Of a stretch of DNA of 64,000 nt, positions 23,219-35,006 are shown one piece after another. The position numbers and the translations under genes were made by a program. Source of the DNA: Sodiomyces alkalinus F11 (lineage: Eukaryota > Ascomycota > Sordariomycetes > Glomerellales > Plectosphaerellaceae); the NCBI RefSeq assembly GCF_003711515.1, contig NW_021167083.1, positions 1,686,481 through 1,750,480 of the forward strand, in the 5' to 3' direction. Every line of letters starts with the position of its first letter. Within the stretch, counting starts at the first letter, position 1. Below the pieces are notes generated by a model that saw nothing but the letters and a program-made list of their open reading frames with translations, made no database searches and was not told the origin of the DNA.

Positions 23219-24335
23219 TACTTCCGAAGGTTCTGAACTACCTGCCTCATTTACCGATTAAGGGAGCAGTACATTGTATTCGTATTACCCCACCCACTGA
23301 CCATTCACGTTCCACATAGACAGCCACTAGCGTCATCATACCGATAAAAGGGGCTCCAATCGCGATAACAGCCGTGTTTCCGTGTTCTCATCTTGTAATT
23401 ACCCCACCACCCACTCGTCCGAACGCGGTTGGCGTACCGCGGACGAGGTACAACGTATTTTAGGTATTCCGCTTGTCTTGTTTTCAAAATGCCAATAAAT
23501 AAATAGAATGATAAGTCAATAGAAGAAAGAAAAAGGTTGGGGATTGCGTGAAGAAAGGCGAAATCCCCGAGGACCGTAGTTCGTGAGGTAGGTGGTTCGC
23601 AGGTGGCAGGTCGCGGTTCGCGGTCGAGATCTCGATTTCTATCAGCTTCTTTCACTTCCTCGTTGCTGCAGGGTAATACCGAAGGGTGATGAACGCCCAG
23701 AACTTTATGCCAGGACTTCAAACTTCTTATCAGTCTTGTATGGGGAAATTACTTCGTACTTTTGTATTTCCCGCGTTTCTTTTCTTTTCGCAGTGGCTGT
23801 AGCATCTTCGCCCTCTTCATTTTCTAGAACTCTTCTTCCTCTTCTTCCTCTTCCCGCCGCCGCCCTTCCGAGTCAGGCGCCGGCCCATTGCAAAGAGTCT
23901 ATGTTAATTAGTTCCTAGTTTATTTTACTTGTTGGTTCCTACTAGTTGATAACGTTAACTCCCTAGGTGCCCTTTTATTAGGCGCCCCGTTTGCGACCGA
24001 CCCCTCCGCACGCATGGGATGGTATTGAAACTATCCCGGTGCAATTGTTGTCCTCCTCGAGCTACTATTACAGTATAGGTAGCCTCTTCGTCCTGAGTGC
24101 CAAGCCGAACCACCCAACTAGGACTACCTCGTACGTCTTCTTTGGCTCACTTTTCGTTTCTTTTTCCTCTTCTCCCTCAAAATCCGACGAGTCTTCCGCA
24201 GCCTTGCTCTTTCGGCCTTACCCCGCCTTCCGTGACCATCACCGCCCACGCGTCACGCGACTACAGCAAAAGCCACCGAACAGCTTAGATACCAGTGAAC
24301 ATCGTTCTGACTGGAGGGTCCAGCTCCATCGTTCC
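23219..24335. other. Upstream region of the vacuolar transporter gene
   Basis: About 1.1 kb. Composition is normal from about 23230. Pyrimidine tracts rich in tcttcc repeats (23810-23870, 24130-24180) look like a fungal promoter or leader. An in-frame extension upstream of the chosen ATG exists back to 23991 but lacks family-like sequence. An unrelated 138-codon frame on the minus strand (23305-23721) shows no protein character. Confidence 0.6.
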
Positions 24336-27079
24336 ATGGCTCTCCGTACTCCGTCCACGTGGGACGAGTACGAACGTGGTGGCTCCCCTCGCTCTGTCAG
24401 TATTGACTCCAACGCCGTCACCGAAGACCAGTCCTTGCTGGGCGAACGTGACAATGACGAGAATATCAGCCGTAGTGCTGGCGATTCCCCATACGCCGGC
24501 ATGCGTCAGCGTCGGAGGTGTGTTTTTTCTTCCTTTCCCCTTCCCCTGCCCCTTACCACCCGGTCATTGCCGTCGCTGGCCATCCCGGATCAATCAACTG
24601 ACCCTTTGCTTCGTACACCCTTAGATCGTCCGTATCGAGGCACCTCACGGCCCTGACCGACCTAGGTGGCGTCAACAGCATCCGCTCCTTCACTCGCAGC
24701 TGGGCTCGCGCCGCCGGGTTCGCCGAAGTCATTCCGCAGCGTCCCTCCTTCGTGTTCGCTCCCGACCAAGCTCCCGTGGCCACCGGTGTCGATGGCCTCG
24801 ACTATGCGCGAACCGACGTGGAGGCGGCCACGCCGAACCAGGGGACGTCTCTCCTGCGCCAACACCTCGAAGCTGCCCGCCCATCCGACGCCGAAAGCGA
24901 GGCCGGGTCACACCGCGGCCGCCCCGGACCGTCCCCGTCTCTCGGCGCCGCCGCTTCCAGCCAACACCATCACCATTCGCCGGAAGGCCCCGACAGGGAG
25001 CAAAAGGCCGCCGATAGCGACATGTACGGCGCCAATGCGTACAGCTCCAGCTTTAGCGGCAGCGTGCGCCGCGCGTCCCTCTTTGCTGCCGCCCCCCCTC
25101 TCGCGAGCCCGCCCGTTGTGGGGAGTTACAGCTCATATCGGACCTATGGCACGATCTCTGATGTGGACCGGTCTTCCATGACCCACGCCGGCGATCTCTG
25201 GCGTCAACAGCAGGCCGGTGTCCCTGTCGATGGCGACCACCTGCCCATTCTCGTCAAGGAGGTCGAGCAGGACGGGAAAATTGTTTTGGCTGTCGAGGGC
25301 CAGTCCACTCTCCCGCAGACCATCTTCAACTCCATCAAGTACGCGCGTGCAAATCCATGCAATCCCCTGGGTTTCCCTTCCAGCTGCCTCCCCGCCTCAC
25401 TGTTCTCGCTTAGCACATGTATATGCTAACCCACTCCCCTTCTCCTTTACAGCGTGCTCATCGGTGTCGGCCTCCTGAGCTTGCCGCTGGGGATCAAGTA
25501 TGCCGGCTGGATCTTTGGCATGGTCACCTTGTTCCTTTGCGCCGCCGTCACCGCCTACACGGCGAAGCTTCTGGCCAAGTGCATGGACCTGGATCCCAGT
25601 CTCATTACCTTCTCAGACTTGGCATTCATCTCCTACGGAAGGAACGCTCGTATTGCCACAAGCATTCTCTTCACACTGGAACTTCTTGCCGCCTGCGTGG
25701 CCCTCATTGTCCTCTTTGCAGACACCTTGGTGCTGCTCTTTCCGGGCTTCCTATCCGTCAACATGTGGAAGGTCATCTGTGCCATAATCTTGATGCCCCT
25801 GAATTTCCTCCCATTACGACTCCTCAGCTTTACTAGTGTTGTGGGCATCCTGAGTTGTCTTTCCAGTAAGCTTTTTTTTTTTGTTTTTTTTTGTCCTTCC
25901 CTTCTGGCGTTATTGTCCTTTTCTTACCTACTTTTGAAAACTACCCCGCTCCCTTAAGCACGTCCTTTTCATGTCCAGGAACCCTTCGATGCTCGACCCT
26001 CCAGGTACTGACCAAGTATATGAACTTAGTTGTGCTCATTGTCATCATTGATGGCTTTATCAAACAAAATACCCCCGGCTCCCTCGTGGAACCCGCCGTG
26101 ACTCATTTGTTTCCCGCCAACTGGCTCACCTTGCCTCTTTCCTTTGGACTGCTCATGTCCCCATGGGGTGGTCATAGTGTGTTTCCCAACGTACGTCCCC
26201 TCCCCCTTTTCCAAGACAGGCAGCCACAGCAACGAACGGCCACAAGAGTCTACTTCGTAGAAACAACCCTATACTTAAGTACCCGTTGTTTGTGTAGATT
26301 TACAGGGACATGAGACATCCTTACAAGTTCGGCCAGGCAGTCAAGGTGACTTTTACCTTTTCGGTACGTATTGCGCCCCTTTCTCTCAGTCCCCTTTTCT
26401 CCGCTACCAAATATCAAATATCCAGATAAAGCACGAAGGAACTACTGATCCTGACACGCCGCCCCCAGTATTTCCTCGACGCCCTGACGGCCCTCGTAGG
26501 CCTCCTCATGTTCGGAGACGACGTGCTGGACGAGATCACCTCCAATATTCTCACCACGAGCGGCTATCCCAACGCCCTCACCGTCCTCCTATGTATCTCC
26601 GTCTCCATCATACCGCTGACCAAGATCCCCCTGAACGCTCGACCCATCGTCTCGACCGTAGAAGTCCTCGCCGGCATCCACCACGATGCGCTGGCCGACA
26701 GCCAGGCCATGGTCGGCCGCTCCGCCTCCTTCCGGGGCGCCATGAAGGTCGCCATTCGCATCTGTACCATCCTAGCCTTCCTCGGCATCTCCATCATCTT
26801 TCCCTCCTTCGATAGCATCATGGCTTTCATGGGAAGCGCCCTTTGCTTCACCATCTGTGTCTCGTGAGTCTTTCCTTTTTTACTTTTCCTCTTCTTCTCA
26901 GCTGCTTACATGTCCATTTTGCTAGTCTCCCCTTGGCCTTCTACCTTAAGCTTTTCGGCGCCGAAATGTCCGCCCGCGAGAAACTCTTGTGCTATGTCAT
27001 CCTGGCCATCTCAACCACCCTTTCCACTGTCGGCACGGTCTGGGCTTTCCTGCCCAAACGCATCATCGGCGCGGAGTAA
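24336..27079 (+). CDS. Vacuolar amino-acid transporter, AVT family
   Basis: Seven exons: 24336-24517, 24625-25338, 25453-25865, 26030-26190, 26298-26363, 26469-26863 and 26926-27079. They join in frame to 694 residues. The first ~290 residues are a hydrophilic, Ser/Pro-rich cytosolic region. The amino-acid/auxin permease (Aa_trans) domain follows, starting TLPQTIFNSINVLIGVGLLS with roughly eleven membrane segments and ending WAFLPKRIIGAE. Upstream, GGVNSIRSFTRSW and VIPQRPSF are typical of filamentous-fungal AVT3/AVT4-type proteins. These move neutral or basic amino acids out of the vacuole by H+ exchange. Intron 3 contains a good branch site (ctgac, 26008-26012) 17 bases before its AG. The choice between AVT3 and AVT4 function is open. 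Confidence 0.9.
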
Positions 27080-27805
27080 CAAAGTCACGGAGCACCGGAG
27101 AAGCAAAGCTATGAGTCGAATTGATTGTCTTCATTGTCGTCTCGTCGGTTTATCGGCTTACCCCCATCTCCTCCTTGTTCCTTCACATCCTCCTCCTCCG
27201 TCGTCATTTGCTATCTATATACATGCTATTTATACACACCTCATATTAATGGTCGCATAATTTTTGTTGCTAGCTGTTGTAGTTATGCTACTGTGCAGAG
27301 AGACATGCCAGTCAAGTCTTGGAATACCTTATCAATGGATGATAGTTTGGCTGATGTTAGGGGCTTCTGTTGTATGTGATTTAATGCTTCCAGGGATGAC
27401 TCGACTTCTACTTGTGACTGACTACCTTAGTATGGGTTCAGTTCGCATCCTTGGCATCCAGCTCCCTTGGTCACCTGCCTCACTCGCCCTGCTTGATTTC
27501 AGCCCCCACTCCACCGTCTCGGCTGATGAGAGATGCCCAACAACAGGTTCGTTCCCTAGCAAATCAACAGTACTCTTACGACCGAGCCACTGTCGGGGAA
27601 ACGAAATGATTAGGGTGGGTAACTTCTGGTATTTTGTCATTATTCTGGAAATAGCTAATACACAGAAAGCGAGTTGAGACCCTGAGCATCCAAAAAAAGA
27701 CCCAACGCAAGTTCCGCCATGAAAAACGGCCTTTCGGCGTCTTGAAATCATGAGGCGCGTTTACCAGCCTCTTAAGGAGAGAATCCAACCACAAAAGGCA
27801 GATGG
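27080..27805. other. Convergent intergenic region
   Basis: About 725 bp between the AVT-type gene stop and the kinase stop, holding both 3' UTRs. Frames of up to 137 codons open here on both strands without protein character. No gene supported. Confidence 0.55.
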
Positions 27806-29707
27806 CTAAGAATGCGACTCTTGCCACCCGCCAACCCACTCCAAGTCTCCAACGTGGCGCTTCTCCCGGCGCCAGTAATGCCAGTCTCGGCCCCTGTTCC
27901 ATGGGCACTCCGTGTTCCGTTCCCGATGAAGTTTGTGACTGTTCCCGAGAAAACCATGACCATGGACATTATCCCAAGTACTGGTCCCGTGTACAAAGTT
28001 ATAACCAAACCCAGGCTGGCAGCGTGATTTGATCAAGTCCGGTGACTTGGCCGAATCCGGCGACGCTCCAAAAGCCCTACGTCGCTCCCCAAGCGCTACC
28101 CATTTGTCCAAGGGGCTGCGCTTGGGCGGTGGAGAGTAGCGAGGCGTGGCGGAGATGGGCTTGTTGGCAGGTGGAGCCTCCTGGAAGAAGAAGCCATCTG
28201 CCAGGTCGACGTCAACGTCGTTCTCGTTCCGAGTCCGAGGCAAAATGCAGTCGGAATTGGCAGTTGGCTCCTGGGGCCCGGCTTCGCTCTCATGACTCCA
28301 AGTCCGCGAGTTCATCTCTCTCAACGTCTCCAACTGGCGGCGGGCTTCCTCTTCCTCCTCAATGTCCTCATCCCACATATCGCTCCAACTCTTGGACACG
28401 ATGTCATTGAGCCGGCCAAGTGCGAAAGACGTCGACGACATAGCGTTGCGGGCGGACGACATAGCAACCGGAAGAGAGCCAGCCGTCAGCGAAACCTTGG
28501 GAGATGCGTTAGTCGCTTCCATCCCGGGCCGACCGCCAGCCAGGAACTTCATCGACGCCCCCAGCCTGGAATCAAGCGTCGAGGACATAGAGGTGGTCTC
28601 GGCAGAGGCCGACAGCCAGCCAGTCGTGGCCTGCGACTTGGAGAACAAGTCCTCCGAGTAGCTCTCATTGTCAGGAATCACGCTCAGCTGGCGAATAGCC
28701 TGCGGGGGGCTGGCATGAAGAGCCTTGGTCCAGGGGAACGCGCATTGGTCCATTTGAGGACTCTGGATCGAGGGCGTGCGCAGAGGTTCGCGGTTGGCAC
28801 TTGCGACGACGGGCTGCTCGACTGAACAGAATTCGTCGATGTCCTCCTCGGACGTGGTGAAGCTGACGACACGGAGGAGTGCAGCACGAGCTCCCACAAG
28901 CGAACGCTTCCGGGGGTCCAAGTTCATGCACTGCACGATGACTTCGTACGTGTCCTGGGACATGGAAGGGAACACGTCGAAGAGCGATTGTTTGTCGCGC
29001 GAGAAGTCGAGGAAGAGCGGGTCCGCCTCGGTCGGCGTGGTGAAAGGATTTCGAGAGAAGAGCACGTTGAGAAGGCAGATGCCAATAGCCCATATATCGG
29101 CTTGGGCAGGCGAGTATCCGGCCCCGGCCGAGTCATATTGCTCCGGAGACATGTAGCGGTCACTACCGACTGTCGTTTCCAGAGTCCAATTGTCGGTGGT
29201 GGCAAGCCCAAAATCACCCAGTTTCATAGAGCCGGACTGGGTAAGGAAGATGTTTTCGGGTTTAATGTCTCGATGGTAGACACCCTTGCCATGGCTATAC
29301 GCAACAGCATCGACGAGTTCTAGCATGAACTGGCGGACGTGCTCAGTCTCCAAAGGGCCATGGCCGTTCCGAATGGCCTCATAAAGATCGCCTCGAGAAC
29401 AATACTCCAGAACGAGATAGGTGTGGAAATCGGTCTCGAAGGAGTGGAGCAGGTTGACGATGTTCGGGTGGGATCCTAGGCGCTGATGGAAAAGTTGCTC
29501 CTCCGATTTGTCGTCAACGGCGAAGTCGAACCCGGCATCGTCGGCAGCTGCCTTCTTGGTCAGGCACTTGATGGCAACCTTCTCGTCCGTATGGATATCC
29601 CGCGCCAGGAAGACCATGCCGAAGGAACCATGATTGAGAGGAGAGATGGTCTCGTAGCGGCCGTCGAGGAGAATGCCGCTCTGGAAGTAGTCCCGTAGGC
29701 ATGTCAT
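27806..29707 (-). CDS. Ran1-like serine/threonine protein kinase
   Basis: One uninterrupted minus-strand frame of 633 residues from the ATG at 29707. The kinase domain occupies residues ~18-300: glycine loop NHGSFGMV (26-32), VAIK lysine (47), catalytic HRDIKPEN (145-152), DFG (165-167), GSDRYMSPEQ activation segment and ADIWAIGICL. All key residues are present, so it should be active. The C-terminal ~330 residues are Ser/Pro-rich with an acidic stretch (DEDIEEEEEARR). Overall form resembles the fungal Ran1/Pat1-Ksp1-Vhs1/Sks1 group, kinases of nutrient and developmental signalling; exact orthology is inference. The frame extends 62 codons upstream to 29893 but that part has no kinase-like sequence, so I prefer 29707. 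The last ~60 residues look less protein-like, so a small intron or different end is possible. Confidence 0.85.
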   Translation of the reverse strand: MTCLRDYFQSGILLDGRYETISPLNHGSFGMVFLARDIHTDEKVAIKCLTKKAAADDAGFDFAVDDKSEEQLFHQRLGSHPNIVNLLHSFETDFHTYLVLEYCSRGDLYEAIRNGHGPLETEHVRQFMLELVDAVAYSHGKGVYHRDIKPENIFLTQSGSMKLGDFGLATTDNWTLETTVGSDRYMSPEQYDSAGAGYSPAQADIWAIGICLLNVLFSRNPFTTPTEADPLFLDFSRDKQSLFDVFPSMSQDTYEVIVQCMNLDPRKRSLVGARAALLRVVSFTTSEEDIDEFCSVEQPVVASANREPLRTPSIQSPQMDQCAFPWTKALHASPPQAIRQLSVIPDNESYSEDLFSKSQATTGWLSASAETTSMSSTLDSRLGASMKFLAGGRPGMEATNASPKVSLTAGSLPVAMSSARNAMSSTSFALGRLNDIVSKSWSDMWDEDIEEEEEARRQLETLREMNSRTWSHESEAGPQEPTANSDCILPRTRNENDVDVDLADGFFFQEAPPANKPISATPRYSPPPKRSPLDKWVALGERRRAFGASPDSAKSPDLIKSRCQPGFGYNFVHGTSTWDNVHGHGFLGNSHKLHRERNTECPWNRGRDWHYWRREKRHVGDLEWVGGWQESHS

Positions 29708-31150
29708 TGTCGAGACAAGCAGTAAAGATGTGAGTTGAGGGGGTATCGGAGAAAGTTGAGATGACGGGAAATAACGAAGTTGGTGGTACAAGTATGGCGC
29801 TACTCGTCTCGTTTGGATTTGCCCTTCGGTGTGAGGCTGGAGTAGACTATTCGAAACAGTCGCAGTACGCGGGATAGAAACAGGTTCTGACAATCAGCTT
29901 CCGAAGTTGTTGAACAGGCCGCAAGAGATGAGAGTCGAGTAGAGTTGAAACGAAGAAAGCGAGTCGAGAGGTGAGTATACAAAGGGCAGGATCCAGTAGT
30001 GCAAGCGGACAAAACTCCCTTTCATTCAAGTATCAGAGGCTCATTCAGGTGTTTGTGGATCGGTGGTACAAATGAAAATAAAGCGATGGTCGTGTGGGAT
30101 GTCGTGAAAGCGCTTGGACGCGAGTCCGGAAAAAGAAATAAATAAGTCGTTATTTTATGTTATGTTGACATGGAAAAGAAATGTTGCTAAATGACGAATG
30201 CCGGAACGATGGAGTTGCAAGAATTCGATGAAAAGAAGAAAGAGCGACGGGTGACGGAGCCGCTTAGACGTTTTGATGGTTGTTGGTATGAGATCAAGTG
30301 TAGTCGTAGGAGATGGTAATGTAAGGCACGAGGCTGGAGCTGGAGCTGGAGGGTCCGTAGTCTGTGACGAGGCACCGACCGTATGGTCTCGCAACGTAAT
30401 CGCTTGGTGACAAGCTGACTATCCAGTCGGCCAAGGCACCGCGGCTATGTTGGTAGCATCCGGCGTGTGTGAGGGTGGAAGAAAGAGATGTGTCGAGAGT
30501 TCGGGGTGAGGATGAGAATCCGGGGAGTCGACAGGCTGTAGCTGTTCTTGGGAGGAAGGCACTGGTTATAGAGCTTGGTGAACCTGCCAAAAGAGTCGGC
30601 GGCCAGCAGATGAGTCAACGGCGGAACGGGTGGACGAGCTGACTCGATGACCGCAATTCGAGTTCCGGATTGCGAAAGTTGTCGAATATGTACCGAGTTG
30701 TCCTCTTTGCTTTGATGCGTGACTCAGAAAGCTAGAGGCGGGTTCGGCTGCCGACCGGGGGTTACGTGTCTATCTCGCGGATTCTCGATGGTTCCAGAAT
30801 AAGGAGAGAGTGGTGAGATAAGAGCGGAGCCGGCGGAGTAATGAATGAAATAGGGAAGGGAACGGGATAAAGGAGAGGATAATGGAGGGGGAAGGGCGAG
30901 ATGAAGAAAGCGCAAGGAAAGAAAGCGGTGATGAAGGGAATGGCGGACAAATTGGGTAGGCAAGGTATTAGAGTCGAAAGTCAGGTTGGGGGGGGGGGCA
31001 AGGAAGGAGAGGTTGAAATGAATGGAGCATGAAGGAGAAAGGCGGTGGGCGGATAGAAACAAAAGGAGGGAGGCAACTGGAGGAGAGAGGTGACACTGGG
31101 GGAGGAGTGAACACAGCGAGCAGAGTGGGCAGGGAAGGGCGGGGATCAGG
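29708..31150 (-). promoter_or_regulatory. Long purine/pyrimidine-skewed upstream region of the kinase gene
   Basis: The + strand is strongly purine-rich, especially about 30820-31150 (including 11 consecutive G at 30988-30998), so the kinase-sense strand is pyrimidine-rich, a common property of fungal promoters and leaders. Several short ATG-started frames on the kinase strand (for example 29800-30012, 29847-30029) could be upstream ORFs if the transcript starts this far out. The transcription start cannot be told from sequence alone. Confidence 0.4.
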
Positions 31151-33631
31151 GGATCGAACCTACCTCACCCAGGCTAAACTCGAATGGGATAGGTACATTA
31201 TTTCGACATATCTTGGCCATAGTGGTCTTGCTGAAGGAGGTGGAGAGAGGTGGGCTACGTTGAAGCCAGGTGGCAGTGGAGGGCCGTGCGATTCCACAGT
31301 CCGTTTGCCATCGCACGCGTGATCGAATGGCCCGGTCTCCTCCTATCTAGCCAGTGACTCGCCAGTGAAGTGGCCGAGTATTGAAATCGTATCCATACGG
31401 AGTACGGTACCGGTACGGATGCAGGGACTAACTACCTTAAGGTAGACACGAAACCGACCAGTGACCATGCCGAATCTGAGAAGATCCTTAGAGGTCTTGG
31501 AGGTGGGCCCCGGCATCCTGTTGGTCACGCTCATCACCGCTTCCGCCCAGTTTTGCCTTGGGACTCGATGAGTTTCCATGAGTCCTGGAACGAACCACTC
31601 AGCGCTCCATACGAACAGGCGGTGGCCTCGAGATGGTGCATGGGTCATGCAGGGAGTTGGCATATACGCAATGAATGGGGTACCTTGACTGCCAAAGGAA
31701 AGCAACACGTATGGAGGTAGTCAGTCAATCGCATGTACGGGAGTAGGAATACAGTGCGTACGAAGTAACTGCATTGAATCAACGAGAAGGCCAACACACT
31801 GAGGTGGTCTATATTACATGATCGAGGCACGTACAGTATCACTTCGCACGATGACATTCCTCTCTACGTGCATATTTATACCCGAGCTGATTTGGTACCT
31901 GATGAATTTTGACAAATGGGGGATGCTGCTCACCGCCAGGTGTCCGACGGCAATTGACTACCATCAATAACAACAAGCTTATTATCTTTATTAGGAGAAC
32001 CTGAGTATTATTACTGCGGAATAATATAGAGTCGCCGGACTTCGTACAAATGCGCATCGTACGTATCAAGGACCCCTATTCCGTACAGAAGAGGTATCCA
32101 CAGCATACGTAGCACCTCATATCCGGACTTGTTGTAACTTGGGCCTCCAGCGATGGGCGAACGAGCACGGGGGCCTCGTAGAATACCTCAAGTCGTCGGT
32201 GGTTTGGCAGAGAATCGACTTTACGACGGTCACGACAGCGTTCAAACAGGGGCAGACTCTCAGTCGGGCTCTGGTTTTCCACATAGGCGTGCGTCCTAGC
32301 CATGTTTCACTTGACTCTTATCTCTCACTGTTTACTTGACATCTATTGGCTGGATAGGATGGTTGCGAGGGGTTATCACGTCTGTACCCGCATGACGGAG
32401 TGCAGCGTACCGAGTACTGAAAGGCCTAACACTTGAATACGTTGTATACAGTCCATATATCCTCTGCCACGCCAGTTTAGAGGGAATGAACAGATGCTCA
32501 CGAGATGCCGTGATAGTCATCCTAGTCAACCACGTAACTACTTCGTGCTTCTTCGGCTTGGACTTGCTGGATCGTACGCTGCAGGGAGAGCTAGGGGCAT
32601 AATGGTGGCGAATGAATCCACGGGTACGGATAATTAGGGTGCGACGTAGGTATGCAGAAGTCGTCAATCTGGAACTGTAAGGAGAATTCATCCCATTGGG
32701 GTGGAACAAAGTCGATGGCAACACTACAACAACAACACTACGCATACCTACCGAGGTCTCGTAGGCAACCAGTGGAAGACAGAGTTTCACAGGACATGTA
32801 GTGTAGTACATACGTCGTCCTTCGCTTGCCTTAGAACCAATCGCATGACAGTGTACACGCCTCGTAGATTTTGCAGCGAGCCATGAGCGCCCAATTCCAC
32901 AACGGCCTATCGTTCTGGGACAGCACGAATCAATGACAGACACGCTGCAACGATGACGCGCCAATGGCTGCTCGATCTCTTGCCCTTTTTCCGTCCCATA
33001 AAACGTCCTTTATACGTGGCTTTGGCTGCCCGTCATGGCCGTTATACTTTGCCACCGGCCCTAGGTACTTGTGCATACGCGTTCCAGAACGGATTCATAC
33101 GTCTGGGGAGGGGAGGGGGGAAGAGACACTCTTCGATACCTAGTCAGACAGCTTCAACGTGTTATGAGTCCGTACGGGTTCCTAGGAGTTCAAGGTAATT
33201 GAGCAGTTTATCAGGCCGCTGATCCCAGGTGCACAGTGAATAAATACGAAACAATGTACTTCGTACTGTCTTGGACATATCCGTAGCTCCGTTCTCCCAC
33301 GAAGTATGGAGTACCTACTTGGAAATACTTCATCGTACGAAGTACGGTGTATGGATACCTACAGACAGGTAGGTCATCTAGAACACTTTGTAGGTGCCTT
33401 GGTACCCTGCAGGAGAACCGTCCTGTGACCGTGACCCGATATAAGTGGATGTAACGACTTCGCCTGGGTTGGTGTCTCGGACCCGACCGCCTCCGAGCGG
33501 AAGTATCTTTCTCACCGCCTTCGCCAACTTCACAGCCAGCAATCCGCATCACCAGCCATCCGCCCGCCCAACAACGTTCCAAGGGGCCTACCAGCACTTC
33601 AAGATCCGGGTCTTTTCCAGCTATCACTAAG
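31151..33631. other. Intergenic region without supported gene
   Basis: About 2.5 kb of normal composition. Short palindromic motifs recur: atacggagtacggtaccgg (31395-31413), cgtacgaagta (31757-31767), gtacttcgtac (33256-33266) and cgtacgaagtacgg (33334-33347). The longest frame (32332-32964, minus, 210 codons) has no domain and an irregular composition. The last ~200 bp before 33632 is the upstream region of the enolase-phosphatase gene. Confidence 0.5.
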
Positions 33632-34663
33632 ATGTCGTCCCCGCTGGCAAGCGTACGTGTCGTATTGCTAGACATAGGTGAGTAGTTCTTTTCGGCTGAA
33701 CCAGTTACATCGCAATGCACCTTTACGTCCAACTAATTGACTAATTCGCTTCTCCATTTCTCTCCAGAGGGAACTGTATGTCCTATCTCCTTTGTGAAGG
33801 ACATTTTGGTACGTACAAAATCACCAGGTGACAAGGATGATCCCTTTGCATTAACTCGTTCCTTGTCACCTCTCCTCTGTCTTCTCCCCTCTCCAAACTG
33901 TTTCGCCTTCCCCCGTCTCCCCCTCTCGACATAGCCTCCCCTCTGCCCCCGCCAAACTCGCCCCGATACCCAGCCTGCTCTTTTCTGCCTTTCTCGCTTG
34001 GACTAGTAACCAGTGGTAAAGTTCCCCTATTCTCTGCAAGCGCTGCCTGAGACCCTTGACAAGAACTGGGACACGCCTGAGTTCGCTTCGTACCGCAACG
34101 CCTTTCCTGAACCAGCAGCCTCATCCAGGACCGACTTTGAAGCCCACGTCGTTGACCTCGTCAATCGCGATGTTAAGGCACCCTACTTGAAAGCCCTCCA
34201 AGGGTATCTATGGAAAAGGGGGTACGAATCTGGACAAATCAAGGCGCCACTCTTCCCAGATGTGGCGCCAACTATGGCTGCTTGGGTCACGACCGGGATG
34301 AAGGTGATGATCTACTCTTCGGGGTCTGTCCCTGCTCAGAAACTTCTCTTTGGCCACACCGACTCTTCTCCTTCGAGCCTTATTCCGCTCATCTCAGACT
34401 GGTTTGACACCGTCAATGCTGGTCCCAAGACGGAGTCCAGAAGTTACGCCATCATCATGTCCCATCATCCGAATGTCAAACCCCACGAGTGGCTTTTCCT
34501 GAGTGACAACCTCGCTGAGGTTTCTGCCGCCCGGGAAGCTGGGATGCAAAGCCTCCCCGTTGTTCGTCCGGGGAACGCTCCTTTGCCAGAGGATGATCCA
34601 TTAGCAGCGAATGCCGTGCGGGACTTCAGAGATCTGGCCGCATTAAGGGATGGATCGCCATGA
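33632..34663 (+). CDS. UTR4: Enolase-phosphatase E1, methionine salvage (Utr4)
   Basis: Exons 33632-33677, 33768-33808 and 34022-34663 give 242 residues, the normal family size. It is a haloacid-dehalogenase-type phosphatase that converts 2,3-diketo-5-methylthiopentyl-1-phosphate to the acireductone in methionine salvage, in cytosol and nucleus. Motif I LLDIEGTVCPISFVKD (D14, E16) is assembled across intron 1, whose junction falls inside the codon of E16. Motif II is YSSGSVPAQKLLFGH, the motif III Lys lies in NAGPKTES, and motif IV is FLSDNLAEV. All catalytic residues are present. The intron 2 acceptor must be AAAG at 34021, because the upstream CAG would bring in a stop at once. Confidence 0.95.
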
Positions 34664-35006
34664 AATTTAACAAACGAGAGGTTATGAGACGGAGTAAGCA
34701 TTACATGTTCTGATGCCAGCTTCATCGCACTAGGCATAAGTATGCAATTCACAATGATGCTTTGTATAAGGACGGAATATGAATCCCTGTGGTGAATTCA
34801 GCAACTATCTCGGAAAAGACGTCTAAGCATTATCTCTTAACCCCGGTTGACAAGTGATATTCTCGAGACCGGTGGCTGCTCCAGGGTCGTGGAAATCGTG
34901 TTCATAGCCGCCTGCCAATCAGGGTGTGAATTTTATGTCGAGCCGCTGAGGTCGACCTATGTAGATTTTCCAGCAAACAGTGTTCATCCAAGTTCTCGCT
35001 CCTGTG
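34664..35006. other. Convergent intergenic region (UTR4 and BMT2 3' ends)
   Basis: 343 bp between convergent stop codons, fitting two 3' UTRs. Nothing else seen. Confidence 0.6.

Noticed and set aside
23991..24335. N-terminal extension of the vacuolar transporter
   Set aside because: Open in frame, but lacks a normal start context and the sequence does not resemble the family; the ATG at 24336 is preferred.
31146..31175. A possible minus-strand tRNA B box (ggttcgatcc-like)
   Set aside because: The T-arm stem does not pair and no acceptor or anticodon stem can be drawn around it.
32332..32964. A 210-codon minus-strand frame in the large intergenic region
   Set aside because: No domain, signal or regular codon use, and no upstream or downstream exon that fits. 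It may be a chance frame; left out for lack of support.
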